Assembly (NCBI RefSeq): GCF_963583255.1
Contig: NC_084803.1
Span: 4,499,621 to 4,563,620, forward strand
Length of the DNA: 64,000 nucleotides
From: Pyrus communis
Taxonomy: Eukaryota > Streptophyta > Magnoliopsida > Rosales > Rosaceae
Reading direction: 5' to 3'
In this document: piece by piece, positions 18,550 to 29,648 of the stretch
Layout: each line of letters starts with the position of its first letter
Numbering within the stretch: the stretch's first letter is position 1
Notes under the pieces: generated by a model
What the model saw: the letters and a program-made list of their open reading frames with translations, nothing else
Databases searched by the model: none
What the model was told of the DNA's origin: nothing
Program-made: the position numbers and the translations under genes

Positions 18550-20943
18550 ATGGGCACCTTGTTTCTCATTTTTCTTCTTTCTCTAGCCATTAGTCCCCTT
18601 CCTTCGTCTTCAGCATCGGACACTTTGCGTAGAGGCTCATCCCTCTCCGCGGAGAAATCCAATGATGTCTTAATCTCACCGGATGGGGTTTTCACTGCCG
18701 GCTTTCACCAAGTTGGCAACAACTCGTTTTGCTTCGCCATTTGGTTCACCGAGCCTTCTTCCACTCACTACCAAAACCGCACGGTTGTTTGGATGGCGAA
18801 TCGCGACCAACCGGTGAACGGGAAATACTCAAAGCTCTCACTCCAAAGTTCTGGCAATCTCATCTTGACCGATGCCGGACAGTCTATTGTTTGGGCAACA
18901 ACCACTACTTCACTCTCGCCAGCTCACTTGTCCCTCCAGAACTCAGGCAATCTGGTTTTACTAAACCTTGATCGTGTCGTTTTATGGCAGAGCTTTGATT
19001 TTCCAACCGACACCCTTCTTCCACATCAACCGCTCACCCGAAACACAATGATTGTCTCCATGAGAAGCCAGAGCAACTTCTCCTCTGGCTTCTACAAGCT
19101 TTTCTTTGACAATGACAACCTTCTGCGTCTACTTTTCGATGGTGTTGAGATTTCAAGCGTCTATTGGTTTGAGCCATGGCTTACAGGCCAGACTGCTGGA
19201 AGGTCCACGGATAACAGCAGCAGAACTGCAGTGCTTGATTCGTTAGGCAACTTTACTTCGTCTGATAATTTCACGTTAATGGCAGCTGATTATGGTGCAG
19301 GATTGCAGAGAAGATTGACGGTTGATTCTGATGGAAATGTTCGATTGTGTAGTCGGGAAAAGCCTGGAGACAAATGGAGCGTTTCAGCGCAAGTCTTCTC
19401 CGATCCATGTAAAATTCATGGCGTTTGCGGAGTTAACAGCGTCTGCAGCTATGATCCATTTCATGGTAGAAAGTGCTCTTGTATTCCGGGTTACAAGATG
19501 AAAAATCATACTGATTGGTACTATGGTTGTGAGCCTCAATTTAATTACACTTGCGACAAAGGTGAGTCAACTTTCTTTAAACTTTCAAAGCTTGAGTTTT
19601 TCGGGTATGATTACGGTTACTTTGAAAACTACACCTATACGGATTGTGAGAATTTATGCTTGAAACTATGTAACTGCAAAGGGTTCCAATACTCTCGCAT
19701 CCCTAACAGACCGATGTTTAGCTGTTACCCCAAGACGGTATTGCTCAATGGATACAGGTCCCCTAGCTTTTTTGGGGACCTGTATTTGAGAGTGCTGAAA
19801 ACCCATGTTTCGTATTATCAAAAGCCCCAGGAAGAGTATAGGTTAAGCTGCTTAAGCAGAGTTGTTGGTCTAAATAGAAATTATGTGAAAAGCAGTGTGG
19901 CTAGTTCGGTGAAATTCCTGCTCTGGTTTGCCATTGGAGTTGGCGGGTTTGAGATCATTTGTATCCTTTTGGTTTGGGGATTGTTAAGCAATACTACTTG
20001 GCGAAATTCCAACGAGGATATGCAGGGATATGTTCTTGCTGGAACAGGGTTCAAAAGATTTAGCTTTGCCGAGCTCAAGAAGGCAACACGGGGCTTTAGT
20101 GAAGAGATTGGAAGAGGGGCTGGAGGAATCGTGTACAAAGGCGTATTGGCTGATCAAAGAGTTGCAGCGATTAAGCTTCTTAGCGAGGCTGATCAAGGAG
20201 AAGCTGAATTTCTAGGTGAAGCTAACACAATTGGGAGGCTGAACCATATGCACTTGATTGAGATGTGGGGATATTGCTCAGAGAAAAAGCACAAGCTTCT
20301 CGTTTACGAGTACATGGAGCATGGTTCCTTGGCTGATAAGTTATCTTCCAATGCTCTCGATTGGGAGAAGAGGTTTGAGATTGCTGTCGGGACTGCGAAA
20401 GGCCTTGCTTATCTGCACGAAGAGTGTTTGGAGTGGGTTTTGCACTGTGATGTTAAGCCTCAAAACATTCTCTTGGACTCAGATTACCAACCAAAGGTTG
20501 CAGATTTTGGACTCTCCAAGCTAATCAACAGGGGCGGCCTTGAAAACTCGAGCATTTCGAGGATACGAGGAACGAGAGGATACATTGCACCGGAGTGGGT
20601 GTACAACCAGCCGATTACGTCAAAAGTGGATGTTTACAGCTATGGGATTGTCGTGTTGGAGATGGTGACTGGGAAGAACCCTGCAATTGGCGTTGGTGGC
20701 GTTGAGGGTGAGCAGAGAGGACTGATTGATTGGGTGAGGGAGAAGGTTGATGGAAGTGGTGGGATTGGATCAAGGATGGGAGAGATCATAGACCGTTCAT
20801 TTGAAGAGAATTATGATGCGAGGAAGATGGAGATTCTGCTGGAAGTAGCCTTGCAATGTGTAGAGGAAGACAAAAATGCAAGACCTACCATGACCCAAGT
20901 GGTTGAAAAGCTCCTGCGGATTCACAAAGACAGAGATCATTGA
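18550..20943 (+). CDS. G-type lectin S-receptor-like serine/threonine kinase (ZmPK1 type), copy 2
   Basis: Intronless frame of 797 residues if it starts at the ATG at 18550 (MGTLFLIFLLSLAIS), which aligns with the start of copy 1 and gives a clean signal peptide. An in-frame ATG eight codons earlier (18526) is possible. Layout as in copy 1: lectin domain with TVVWMANRDQPV and VLWQSFDFPTDTLLP, EGF-like Cys region, PAN region, one membrane helix (KFLLWFAIGVGGFEIICILL), kinase with GRGAGGIVYKG, HCDVKPQN (non-RD), DFGLSK and GTRGYIAPEW. It is very close to copy 1, and the broken fragment at 7905-8567 resembles it most. No disabling change was seen. Likely plasma-membrane receptor of unknown ligand. 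Confidence 0.95.
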   Translation: MGTLFLIFLLSLAISPLPSSSASDTLRRGSSLSAEKSNDVLISPDGVFTAGFHQVGNNSFCFAIWFTEPSSTHYQNRTVVWMANRDQPVNGKYSKLSLQSSGNLILTDAGQSIVWATTTTSLSPAHLSLQNSGNLVLLNLDRVVLWQSFDFPTDTLLPHQPLTRNTMIVSMRSQSNFSSGFYKLFFDNDNLLRLLFDGVEISSVYWFEPWLTGQTAGRSTDNSSRTAVLDSLGNFTSSDNFTLMAADYGAGLQRRLTVDSDGNVRLCSREKPGDKWSVSAQVFSDPCKIHGVCGVNSVCSYDPFHGRKCSCIPGYKMKNHTDWYYGCEPQFNYTCDKGESTFFKLSKLEFFGYDYGYFENYTYTDCENLCLKLCNCKGFQYSRIPNRPMFSCYPKTVLLNGYRSPSFFGDLYLRVLKTHVSYYQKPQEEYRLSCLSRVVGLNRNYVKSSVASSVKFLLWFAIGVGGFEIICILLVWGLLSNTTWRNSNEDMQGYVLAGTGFKRFSFAELKKATRGFSEEIGRGAGGIVYKGVLADQRVAAIKLLSEADQGEAEFLGEANTIGRLNHMHLIEMWGYCSEKKHKLLVYEYMEHGSLADKLSSNALDWEKRFEIAVGTAKGLAYLHEECLEWVLHCDVKPQNILLDSDYQPKVADFGLSKLINRGGLENSSISRIRGTRGYIAPEWVYNQPITSKVDVYSYGIVVLEMVTGKNPAIGVGGVEGEQRGLIDWVREKVDGSGGIGSRMGEIIDRSFEENYDARKMEILLEVALQCVEEDKNARPTMTQVVEKLLRIHKDRDH

Positions 20944-22923
20944 GTGGTCTTATTACACCTCTGTTTGTTTCGTATACATGTAATGTTGTGCATACTATTA
21001 CTGTACTATGTTACCCTTGCCATCGCCTCCACCTAAATCAGTGCCGTCGCCAAACTCATTAAACCTAGATTTCCCCAAAAAATTGGCTTAATTCTTTCTG
21101 GACCAACCAAATCATCTCCAGCGCGTGTGGGCTGTCAACTGAAGCCCAAAACCCAGATCAACTCGCCACACGCCGAACAGAACATGGCGGAGTCCATGTG
21201 GACAGAGTTGTCTGCCACTAGCAATGGTTCTTTGTGAGTTGATGGGGCTAGAAAGGTTTATCCAATGGTCATATTTCAAACTTTTTTTTTTTACTTAGAA
21301 TACAACTCTTGTGATTAAATGAGATTAAATCTAACGGCAAAAAAAATATTTGACAATTCAAAACTAAATCCAACGGCTATAACAATTTAAAAAAAAAGTT
21401 ATATTGGTAAATCAATTTCATCAAAAACTCTATAAATACCTATGTTTTGTTCAAACATCGACAAGAAATTCACTTTTCTCACACAATTCTTCCCATTTTT
21501 CTTTCTATCCACTTTCAAAACTATTTCTTCCCTATCCTAAATTTTTCAAGATTCCAAAAGATCATGTACCTAATTTTTGTAATTTTTATTTACTAATGTC
21601 TATTGTTTTAATTATCGTGTTTTAATTTTTGTGTAGTGTTTTAATTATAGTTTGTATTAGTATTTGTTGTAAGATTGAATTATGGATTTGGGTTTAAGAA
21701 TGGGGTATGTTGTTTGATTTTCCATTATTTATCGGAATTTAAATTTTTAGGTAAAAATGTTCATGAAAAAAAATTAGGTTAGTTTATATAAATCTTTTTT
21801 TTTTTTTAAGTTACCAGAAAAAATTAGATAAAAATCATTATGTAATAATTTCGGGCTAAAATTTTAAGCCATAACCATTGGAGGAGAAAAACAATTTCTA
21901 GGTTATTATGGCTTACAATTTTCTAGCTTAAATTTTTAAGCTTTAACCCCAACAATTGGAGTTGGTCTTATGACTAAACCTTGCAAGTCAAATACCACCG
22001 AGAATGCACCACACGAGGGAAATGGTCTCACCACTTTCTGATGATCCTGTAACAATCGACAAAAAAGCCATGCTATGAATCATCAAAGAACCATGAGAAA
22101 CAAAGGTCGAGCTTCCTTCTGTGGTCCTTTGTCTAACCACACAAACCAGAAGAAACATAGAAGGCGCTCTCCTTGCCACTTGCCAGAGTGAAGGAGCTAC
22201 CGCAACTAGGAGATGAGACGGAGAAGTTAGAATATAGGAAAAACACGGAAGGGAAGAGAGGGACAATGCCAAGAAAGATTGTTGCGAACCCCAAAGACTA
22301 AAGGCAGGGTCGGTTACGGATGAGGTTTTTTCTCAATTTTTCTCTATAGCGGCAAGGTTTTTTTTAGTAGTTCTAATTAGTAGCTCTAATGGATATACTT
22401 GAAACGTTTTCATTAATTAAAAAAGTGTACAAGAGTTGAAAAATCAAAATACTAGTTGCATGTTATTTGAAGATATCACTGAATATTGTACTGCAATTTG
22501 TAAATATTAAATATATAAAAGAACTTTGGATGCTTATAATATCCAGCGGCTTCTGTTGAATCATATGCATCGATTACACAAGGAGCAGTCGTCAAAGTTT
22601 CAAACTCAAAGGCAGCTACCCACTACTTGCCTCATCGTTTCTTCTAGCCACTTGGAACTTGATAACAAAAGTTTAATTCTTTTCCATGAATTACGTCGTT
22701 TTCTTATCCATACATGAATAATCTAATTCTATCTTAAAACTAAATAATACGAATAGTTTTATTTTATCTTGAAACTAGATGATAGGAATAATCTAATTTT
22801 ATCTTGAAACTAGATAACACAAATAGCCTAATTCTATCTTGAAATTGAAAGTAGTTTTAGAAAACAAAAATTTTAATTTCAAAAACATTTGAAGCGCTTC
22901 CTTCTTGGATTTACTTGCAATTA
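20944..22923. other. 2-kb spacer between kinase copy 2 and the solo LTR; MITE remnant
   Basis: After the copy 2 3' flank comes AT-rich DNA. A stretch at about 21720-21969 shares TTTATCGGAATTTAAATTTT and the terminal TTGGAG(A/T)TGGTC-TTA with the TTA-flanked MITE at 62555-62959. It is therefore a relative whose left end I could not locate. The minus-strand frame at 21988-22272 has no motif. TAATCTAATTNTATCTTGAAACTAGAT phrases repeat three or four times at about 22720-22850 as a loose tandem array. Confidence 0.55.
21720..21969. mobile_element. Right part of a TTA-type (PIF/Harbinger-like) MITE
   Basis: Internal match to the complete element at 62555-62959, and a right terminus ACAATTGGAGTTGGTC followed by TTA. 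The left terminus is not evident, so only the remnant is called. Confidence 0.5.
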
Positions 22924-22928
22924 TTACA

Positions 22929-23663
22929 TGTTGGAGTTTGAGACCCTCTTGTTCCACATTGGTCAACAGTATTTTTTCACTAGCCTTTATATACTCTTAT
23001 TCCTTTTTCTTAGTAATTAGAACTTGGAGCATTTGGAAATGGATTGAAGGCTTGGGCCTTATGGTTGTGTGGATTAGGCTTGATGATTATACTATAATAT
23101 TAATATTAATATGAATTAATATTAATATTAGTTAAAATTAATCTGATCAATTAGTTTTAATTAAATTAATTAAAAAATGTTTTGATTAATAGACACAACT
23201 CTTCCAAAGAGTTGTATCTTTTTGGAAAGAGCTGTATAGCTTCAGATACATCCAAATGGTGTTTGAAGAGATATGAAAGAGCCTATATAACTGGAGTCCT
23301 CATTTCCATCAATGATTATCTTTTCTTCCTCCTTATCTTCCGTACAAACTTTCCAGAGAGTAAACACACAAAGCAATTCGCTAGAGTTCTATAATCCAGT
23401 GCGGGTTGTAGAATTAGGTAGTTGTATCCTGGTCGAGCAGACGTCGTAGAACCACAAGCACACGAGTGAGACGGAAATACTGTTCGAATGACATAGCGTT
23501 TGCGCTAGCCTCTACCTTCAATTCATTCAAGTTAGTATCATATTAATTTTTTGTAATTATTGTGTTATTGCATTCTGTATTGCAAGTATTTGTGAATAAT
23601 AAAGTATAAGTATTTTGGTTCTGTATTTTTGTTATTTTATTGTTTCTAAATTGTTCTCCAACA
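22929..23663 (+). mobile_element. Solo LTR (735 bp) with 5-bp duplication TTACA
   Basis: Begins TGTTGGAGTTTGAGACCC and ends TGTTCTCCAACA, giving TG...CA ends with an 8-bp inverted terminus (TGTTGGAG/CTCCAACA). TTACA flanks it at 22924-22928 and 23664-23668. A TATA box at 23284-23290 and the downstream leader-like region set the plus orientation. Short-LTR Copia-type origin is likely from the termini but is not proven. It ends 213 bp before the ATG of kinase copy 3. Confidence 0.88.
23284..23290 (+). promoter_or_regulatory. LTR TATA box upstream of kinase copy 3
   Basis: TATATAA in GAGCCTATATAACTGGAG lies within the solo LTR and points towards kinase copy 3, about 590 bp from its ATG. It could act as an alternative promoter; that is inference. 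Confidence 0.5.
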
Positions 23664-23876
23664 TTACATGCATGGGCAGATGCTAATTACTTCTCCCTTT
23701 CCACAATTTTTCAAAGAAGGCTGCGACAACCACCACTGTTCCAATCCCAAAGAAAAGAATAGTCAAAAGAATACGAACTAATAACAAAACCCTAATTCAT
23801 GCAACTTGCAACTCTATCTTCTATAATAACCAAAACATTTTAAGCCTTTTATGTACTTTCAATCACAATTGCATAC

Positions 23877-26285
23877 ATGGCTTCTACATTTTTGTGCATT
23901 GTTCTTCTTTTTCTAGCACAATCTTCCCCGTTGGCATCATCAGCGTCCAATAATCTCAACCCCGGATCGTCTCTCTCGGTCGAAAATTCAGCCGACACAT
24001 TGATCTCAACAAATGGCATGTTTTCAGCTGGATTTTTCCCGGTGGGTGAAAATGCGTATTGTTTCGGGATATGGTTCACCGAGCCAGCAGCAGCCGACGC
24101 CGCCACTCAAAACCTCGCCGTCGTTTGGACAGCCAACCGCGACCAGCCGGTCAACGGTAGGGGATCCATGTTCACCCTACAAAAAAACGGCAACCTTATC
24201 CTAACCGATGCTGGAAAATATACCGTTTGGTCCTCCAACAATGTTTTTTCTAATTCTCTGGCCCAGTTAATTCTCAACGACAACGGAAATCTTGTACTTC
24301 TCACTCTCAAGGGTGTTGCTTTGTGGGAAAGCTTTGCTTCCCCAACAGACACACTTTTACCACAGCAGCAACTTACTAGGAACACAAAGCTTGTCTCTTC
24401 AAGAAGCCTCACTAACTATTCATCCGGGTTCTACTCTCTATTTTTTGACAATGACAACACGCTTCGGCTTCTTTACGACGGCCCAGAGGTTTCAAGCATA
24501 TACTGGCATGATCCTTGGCTGCTAAGTTTGCAAGCTGGAAGGACAACTTACAACAACTCTAGGGTTGCAGTGCTAGATGCTTTGGGGAATTTCAGTGCAT
24601 CGGATGGACTTAATTTTATGTCATCAGATTATGGCGTGAAGTTGCAGCGAAGATTGAAGGCGGATGTTGATGGTAATCTCCGATTGTACAGTCGAAAAAA
24701 CCCGGGAGATAGATGGATTGTTTCATGGCAAGCAATTGCTGAACCCTGCAAAATTCATGGCATTTGTGGGCCTAATGGTTTGTGCACGTATGAGCCTAGC
24801 TCGGGTCGAAAATGCTCGTGCCTTCCAGGCTACGAAATGAGAAACAAAAACGATTGGGCTTATGGATGCCAGCCTACTACAGAAGGTTTCAATGTGTCTT
24901 GTAAAAGTAGTACAGCTCGAGATCAGTTCGACTTTATGTATCTTCCGAGGGTTGAATATTTCGGGTACGATTACTTCATTTATGTTAACACGTCATTAGA
25001 AAAGTGCAAAGCTATATGCTTGGAGTTATGCAACTGTCCAGGTTTCCACTACAAGTTTGGAGGTGGCCATCACAATTGTTATCCCAAGACTCAGTTTCGA
25101 AACGGTTATCGCACGCCTGGTTTTAAAGGAGAGCTGTATCTGAAGCTGCCCAAATCCATCCTTTCTTCGTATAATGCTACTGCAAAAGAATTCAACAAGT
25201 GCTCGAGCAAACTCACAAGCCAGCTTTCCAGAACATATGAGAAAAAAAGTACAAATGGTTCCGTCAATTTTATGCTGAAATTTGCATCTGCATTGGGGGG
25301 TCTTGAACTTGTCTGCATCATTGTTGTGTGGTATTTTGTGATGCGAAGCAGCGAAGAGAAAGAAGAGTCGGATGTAGTTACACAAGGCTACCTTCATGCT
25401 GTAACCGGTTTCAGAAGATTTAGCTACTCCGAGTTGAAAAAGGCAACACGAGGTTTCAAAGAAGAAATTGGGAGAGGTGGGGGAGGAATTGTGTACAAAG
25501 GCACATTGTGTGATCAACGCGTCGCAGCAATCAAGCAGTTGAATGCTGCAACCCAAGGGGAAGCAGAGTTTTTAGCAGAAGTGAGCCTGATTGGGAAGCT
25601 TTACCACATGAACTTGATCGAAATGTGGGGGTATTGCGTGGAAGGCAAGCACAGGCTTCTGGTTTATGAGTACATGGAGCATGGTTCCTTGGCTGAGAAG
25701 TTATCTTCCAATGTGCTCGATTGGAATCAAAAGTTCGAAATTGCTGTGGGGACAGCAAAAGGGCTGGCTTATTTGCACGAAGAATGCTTGGAATGGGTAC
25801 TACATTGTGATGTGAAGCCTCAAAACATACTCTTGGACTCGAACTATAACCCGAAAGTGGCGGATTTTGGCTTGTCCAAGCTTTTACACCGAAGTGAAGT
25901 GAGCAACTCGAAGTTTTCGAGGATACGAGGAACAAGAGGCTACATGGCACCGGAGTGGATTCAGAACATGCCCATCACGTCCAAAGTGGATGTTTACAGC
26001 TATGGGATTGTTGTATTGGAGATGCTGACCGGAAAAAGCCCGGCGGAAGGTATTCAATCATCGGAAGGTGGAGAGGAGACGCAGAAGAAGATGATGGTTT
26101 CACGGGTGAGGGAGAAGATGAACGGAGGGTTTGAAAATGCAGAGAGCAAGAAGAGAGAAGAGCTCATGAAAGTGGCTCTTCGGTGTTCGGAGGAAGACAG
26201 AGATGCCAGACCTACTATGACCCAAGTAGTTGAGATGCTTCTACATTATCAAGATGACTCCGAGTCTGAGATTGGAAACTCTTAA
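23877..26285 (+). CDS. G-type lectin S-receptor-like serine/threonine kinase (ZmPK1 type), copy 3
   Basis: Intronless frame of 802 residues, more diverged than copies 1 and 2 but with the same order: signal peptide (MASTFLCIVLLFLAQSSPLASS), lectin domain (LAVVWTANRDQPV, ALWESFASPTDTLLP), EGF-like Cys region (CKIHGICGPNGLC), PAN region, membrane helix (FMLKFASALGGLELVCIIVVWYF), and a kinase with GRGGGGIVYKG, Lys in VAAIKQL, HCDVKPQN (non-RD), DFGLSK and GTRGYMAPEW. The kinase C-terminal part is shorter and more charged than in copies 1 and 2 and the tail ends DSESEIGNS. Start at 23877 is the first ATG giving a signal peptide. A solo LTR sits immediately upstream. No disabling change was seen. 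Confidence 0.95.
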   Translation: MASTFLCIVLLFLAQSSPLASSASNNLNPGSSLSVENSADTLISTNGMFSAGFFPVGENAYCFGIWFTEPAAADAATQNLAVVWTANRDQPVNGRGSMFTLQKNGNLILTDAGKYTVWSSNNVFSNSLAQLILNDNGNLVLLTLKGVALWESFASPTDTLLPQQQLTRNTKLVSSRSLTNYSSGFYSLFFDNDNTLRLLYDGPEVSSIYWHDPWLLSLQAGRTTYNNSRVAVLDALGNFSASDGLNFMSSDYGVKLQRRLKADVDGNLRLYSRKNPGDRWIVSWQAIAEPCKIHGICGPNGLCTYEPSSGRKCSCLPGYEMRNKNDWAYGCQPTTEGFNVSCKSSTARDQFDFMYLPRVEYFGYDYFIYVNTSLEKCKAICLELCNCPGFHYKFGGGHHNCYPKTQFRNGYRTPGFKGELYLKLPKSILSSYNATAKEFNKCSSKLTSQLSRTYEKKSTNGSVNFMLKFASALGGLELVCIIVVWYFVMRSSEEKEESDVVTQGYLHAVTGFRRFSYSELKKATRGFKEEIGRGGGGIVYKGTLCDQRVAAIKQLNAATQGEAEFLAEVSLIGKLYHMNLIEMWGYCVEGKHRLLVYEYMEHGSLAEKLSSNVLDWNQKFEIAVGTAKGLAYLHEECLEWVLHCDVKPQNILLDSNYNPKVADFGLSKLLHRSEVSNSKFSRIRGTRGYMAPEWIQNMPITSKVDVYSYGIVVLEMLTGKSPAEGIQSSEGGEETQKKMMVSRVREKMNGGFENAESKKREELMKVALRCSEEDRDARPTMTQVVEMLLHYQDDSESEIGNS

Positions 26286-27499
26286 GGTTATATTTTGGAA
26301 AAAAAAAACGCTTAGGTTTTTTTTTATTCCCTAATTTGATAAAAACTGTATCGATGTCCAATAATGTTACTCAGTTTATTTTTTCTTTGGCTATAATCTT
26401 TTTTAATTATTTAAATTATTAATATGCTCTTTAAATTAAACTAAATTATTGAGAAAATGATTCAAACGTGCATCATCTCTAAGAGCATTTATACCAGTTG
26501 GTGCAAGACAAGGGCAAGGGCCCTAAATTTGGAGTGCCCTCTAGCCCAAAAAGCCACATTTAGAGGTCCAAGAAGAATAAGGCTAGTGATAGGCTATGTC
26601 AAGCCCATCCAAAAGCCCGAGCAAGTTATGTCTAGCTTTGCGCCAGCGGGTAAAGCTAATGTCAGCTAATGTCAGTCACATTGTTTTTTTTTTTTTATAA
26701 ATTTTTTGTGTCTGGTGTGTGCAATTCATGCGCAGAAGAGAGTGTGAACCAACAAGTAGATTTCTAAACGACTTGATGATCTAGACCGCGGGATTTTAAA
26801 TGGCAAAAACGTGTGGAAAAATTACCATTTTAAGTCGTGGAAAAATTAGGTGCATTGAATTTCAAATGAGTTTGGAAATATAAAAAATTTCCTTCTACAC
26901 TCCTCAAGAGTGTATTTTTCTATCCAAATATAAAAAATTTAAATTGTAGAATAAGATTTTTAAAATACCAATATCAATTCGTAAAAGTAAAAAGTTATAT
27001 TTATAAATAGTACCGCCATTGCCCTTAACAATGATGGAGTTGTTGTAAAATAAAATAAGTACTATACAAAGTGAAGAATAAGAACAATTTAATTGGGTTG
27101 CCTGCTGTAACCAATCGTGGTTCCGTCAACTTAATTGAGTAGAATTTCAATTCTTCAAAATTTCCCATTTTATATTTTTGATTTACCAAAAATATTATTT
27201 GAAAAGGAATTGGTTGTTGAGACTGGTAAAATTTGAAATTTCCATCTACCCAGGTCTGCCCTCCATTAATAAATATCCGCAGTTGGTCCCTCTGAGTCTG
27301 TACACTACCAAAATTATTTTCACTAGTAATAAAAATAAAAAAGAAAAAGGGCAATTTAATAACAGAGTTGGATCTTTTTTCTTCTTGTTTGGGCTTTCGG
27401 GCTAAATTAATCCGCGTCGGACTCATTTTCTCGATCATCTTGATGATCATCACCACCAGCACTACTACGTCATTCCATCTGGTTCCTTCCTTCCTGAAG
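26286..27499. other. Spacer between kinase copy 3 and the MYB gene
   Basis: The two genes converge here. Around 26470-26670 is a GC-richer patch starting AAGAGCATTTATACCAGTTGG, which resembles the ends of GAGCATCTCCAAC-type plant MITEs, but no matching right end was found. The rest is AT-rich and without gene signals. Confidence 0.45.
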
Positions 27500-28447
27500 C
27501 TACTCGATTTTGCTAATCCCGATACGCTTTATCACAGCGTTTCGGATGGCTTCGGTATGCATGCACTGCCCCGTCTGCTCAATCCCCGTCATGTAGTTCC
27601 TCACCTCCTTCCTGATCATCTCCTGCATCACATCCAGGAACTCCGAGCTGAAAAACCGCTGATCGTTGTTCAAATTGCTCTGACGCGGCGGCGGCTGCAA
27701 TCCTACCACCGGCAGCGGAGCTGCTACCTCATGTGGTTGCTCTACCATCTGGGTGGGACTAACTATCGGATTGGATCCGAATCCGGACGCCGTACGATTC
27801 GACCCGTCACACGACTCGGATCCGGGAAGCGAGAGGCTGAGCGAGGTGGGCGGATCAACGGCCACAGCTGATGCCGCGGCCTCCATCGGCGGCGGAGCAA
27901 TGGGAGGAGGTACGGGTCTCGCAAGGGGGGTGAAGACCTGAGAAGAGGGAGAGACACCGTCGTGCAAGCTAGAATCGCTCAAATCGGATCCGGAAGGGCT
28001 ACCCGGGTTAAAATAGAGACCCGTACCCGAAACGGCGCCGACGCTGGCGGATCTTTTGTGCGGCGGGTGGGCATGGACGTCGGAGCTCAAATCTTCGGAC
28101 ATGGAGGAGCATTTGCGCTTGAGGGTGGAGTTCCAGTGGTTCTTTATGGCGTTATCGGTGCGGCCGTTGAGCAACCGGGCGATGGTGGCCCACTTGTTTC
28201 CGAACCGGGCGTGGGCCCTGATTATGGTGTCGTCCTCTTCGGGACTGAAGGGGCGGTGCTCCACCTCCGGGGAGAGCTGGTTGCACCACCGCAGACGGCA
28301 AGACTTGCCGGATCGACCGGGAATCGACTTGCTGATCAGCGACCAGTTTCTTGGGCCGTACATCTTGACCAGATTCTGTAACGCTTCGTCTTCCTCGGGG
28401 CTCCATGGACCCTTTATCCGATCCACCACCTTCTTTGTGGAAGCCAT
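27500..28447 (-). CDS. R2R3-MYB transcription factor, subgroup 22 (MYB44/70/73/77 type)
   Basis: Intronless frame of 315 residues starting [16 protein letters not shown] at 28447. In-frame codons further upstream are not ATG. Two MYB repeats occupy about residues 10-112, with regularly spaced Trp ([36 protein letters not shown], then first Phe in [41 protein letters not shown]). Downstream are the subgroup-22 motif [19 protein letters not shown], an EAR-like SLSLSLP repression motif, and a conserved C-terminal block [20 protein letters not shown]. Lack of introns also fits subgroup 22. Relatives are nuclear regulators of abscisic acid, auxin and stress responses. No lesion was found. Confidence 0.94.
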   Translation of the reverse strand: MASTKKVVDRIKGPWSPEEDEALQNLVKMYGPRNWSLISKSIPGRSGKSCRLRWCNQLSPEVEHRPFSPEEDDTIIRAHARFGNKWATIARLLNGRTDNAIKNHWNSTLKRKCSSMSEDLSSDVHAHPPHKRSASVGAVSGTGLYFNPGSPSGSDLSDSSLHDGVSPSSQVFTPLARPVPPPIAPPPMEAAASAVAVDPPTSLSLSLPGSESCDGSNRTASGFGSNPIVSPTQMVEQPHEVAAPLPVVGLQPPPRQSNLNNDQRFFSSEFLDVMQEMIRKEVRNYMTGIEQTGQCMHTEAIRNAVIKRIGISKIE

Positions 28448-28642
28448 AGAAAACAAATCCTAAATTTTTGTCAAATTAAATAGAAATTGAAATAAAGCTC
28501 GAAAATAATGACATAATATTCTAGAGGGAGGCTAGAGGGCTTAAAAAGGAGAAAGAGGTGGCGGCATCGGCGGCGGCGGTGGAGGCGGAGGCGGAGCCTC
28601 ACCTTGTTCTGAGAAGAAAAAGGTGATACAGGTGCGGGTGGG

Positions 28643-28650
28643 TATATATA
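28643..28650 (-). promoter_or_regulatory. TATA box of the MYB gene
   Basis: TATATATA on the minus strand lies about 195 bp before the MYB ATG. The intervening leader is GC-rich (GGC/GGA triplet repeats at 28560-28600), as in many plant regulator genes. Confidence 0.6.
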
Positions 28651-28659
28651 CGAGGAAAA

Positions 28660-29597
28660 AGATATAGGTGACTGGGGATAGCCGGTCCGAGTAACCGGTC
28701 TTAGCCGTTGCGTGTGTGGATTTTTCCAGGCAAGGCAGTTATTAGCATACAGCTGTCAACTAACACGCGTCGCTTCCTTTTCCCTCTAACCTACACGTAG
28801 AAAATCTAATAACTCCAACTGTTTAGCTTTTTTTCTTTTTTTTTTTTTTTTTTTTGAAAAAAAAATGGAAAAATTAAAATAAAAGTGATCAAAATTATCT
28901 TCGGCTACTCTTGCCCTACTCTTTTCACTAGAATCCTGTAAAGTCATCTCAAATTTGAACGATAGGCTCAGAGATGATGATCAATGGTGGAGCCCCCCAA
29001 CGGTTCAACAACCTCGAATCTTGACTAACTTCAATGATCATCGTTTATTTGGTTGATGAAAACGTAAGTTATGTGACAGTCTATTCTGTTATTTACGTTC
29101 ACTTTTTTTCTAATTGTTTTAATTTTTTTTTTAATATAACCGGGTAACAATGGTAATTTCACTATTAGTTTTCTTTTCCTTTTTTCTTTATTTAATTTGA
29201 GTTTTAAATAAATATTTAATTGAGCAACTTTAAATGACAAGTGGGAGGTGAAAACGGTAACAGTAAACAATTGAAGATATGTCACGTCTCTAAAACCGTG
29301 GGATTTAAATGTTGAACGGCCGTTTTGGAAGTTAAACAATGACCGGGATGTTGCTGTTATTAGATTTTTTATTATTTAGTTTAACTTATTTTGTTAAATA
29401 TACCAACAAAAAAAACTTATTTTGTTAAGTATTTAAATTGAAAAGTCACTTAGTTACCGTGTGATGATATTCCTATTTACTTGTAAAGAGAAGGTGTTAA
29501 GTTTGATTGTGGCCAAATGAGAATTTGAACTATATTATTATTAACTCATTATAAGGGTAAGTCACCCCTTCATTTTAGTGTAGGTAATACTGTTTAT

Positions 29598-29648
<51 letters not shown>

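Noticed and set aside
27753..28463. Plus-strand frames of up to 139 codons opposite the MYB gene
   Set aside because: They are antisense shadows of the GC-rich MYB coding sequence with no conserved motif.
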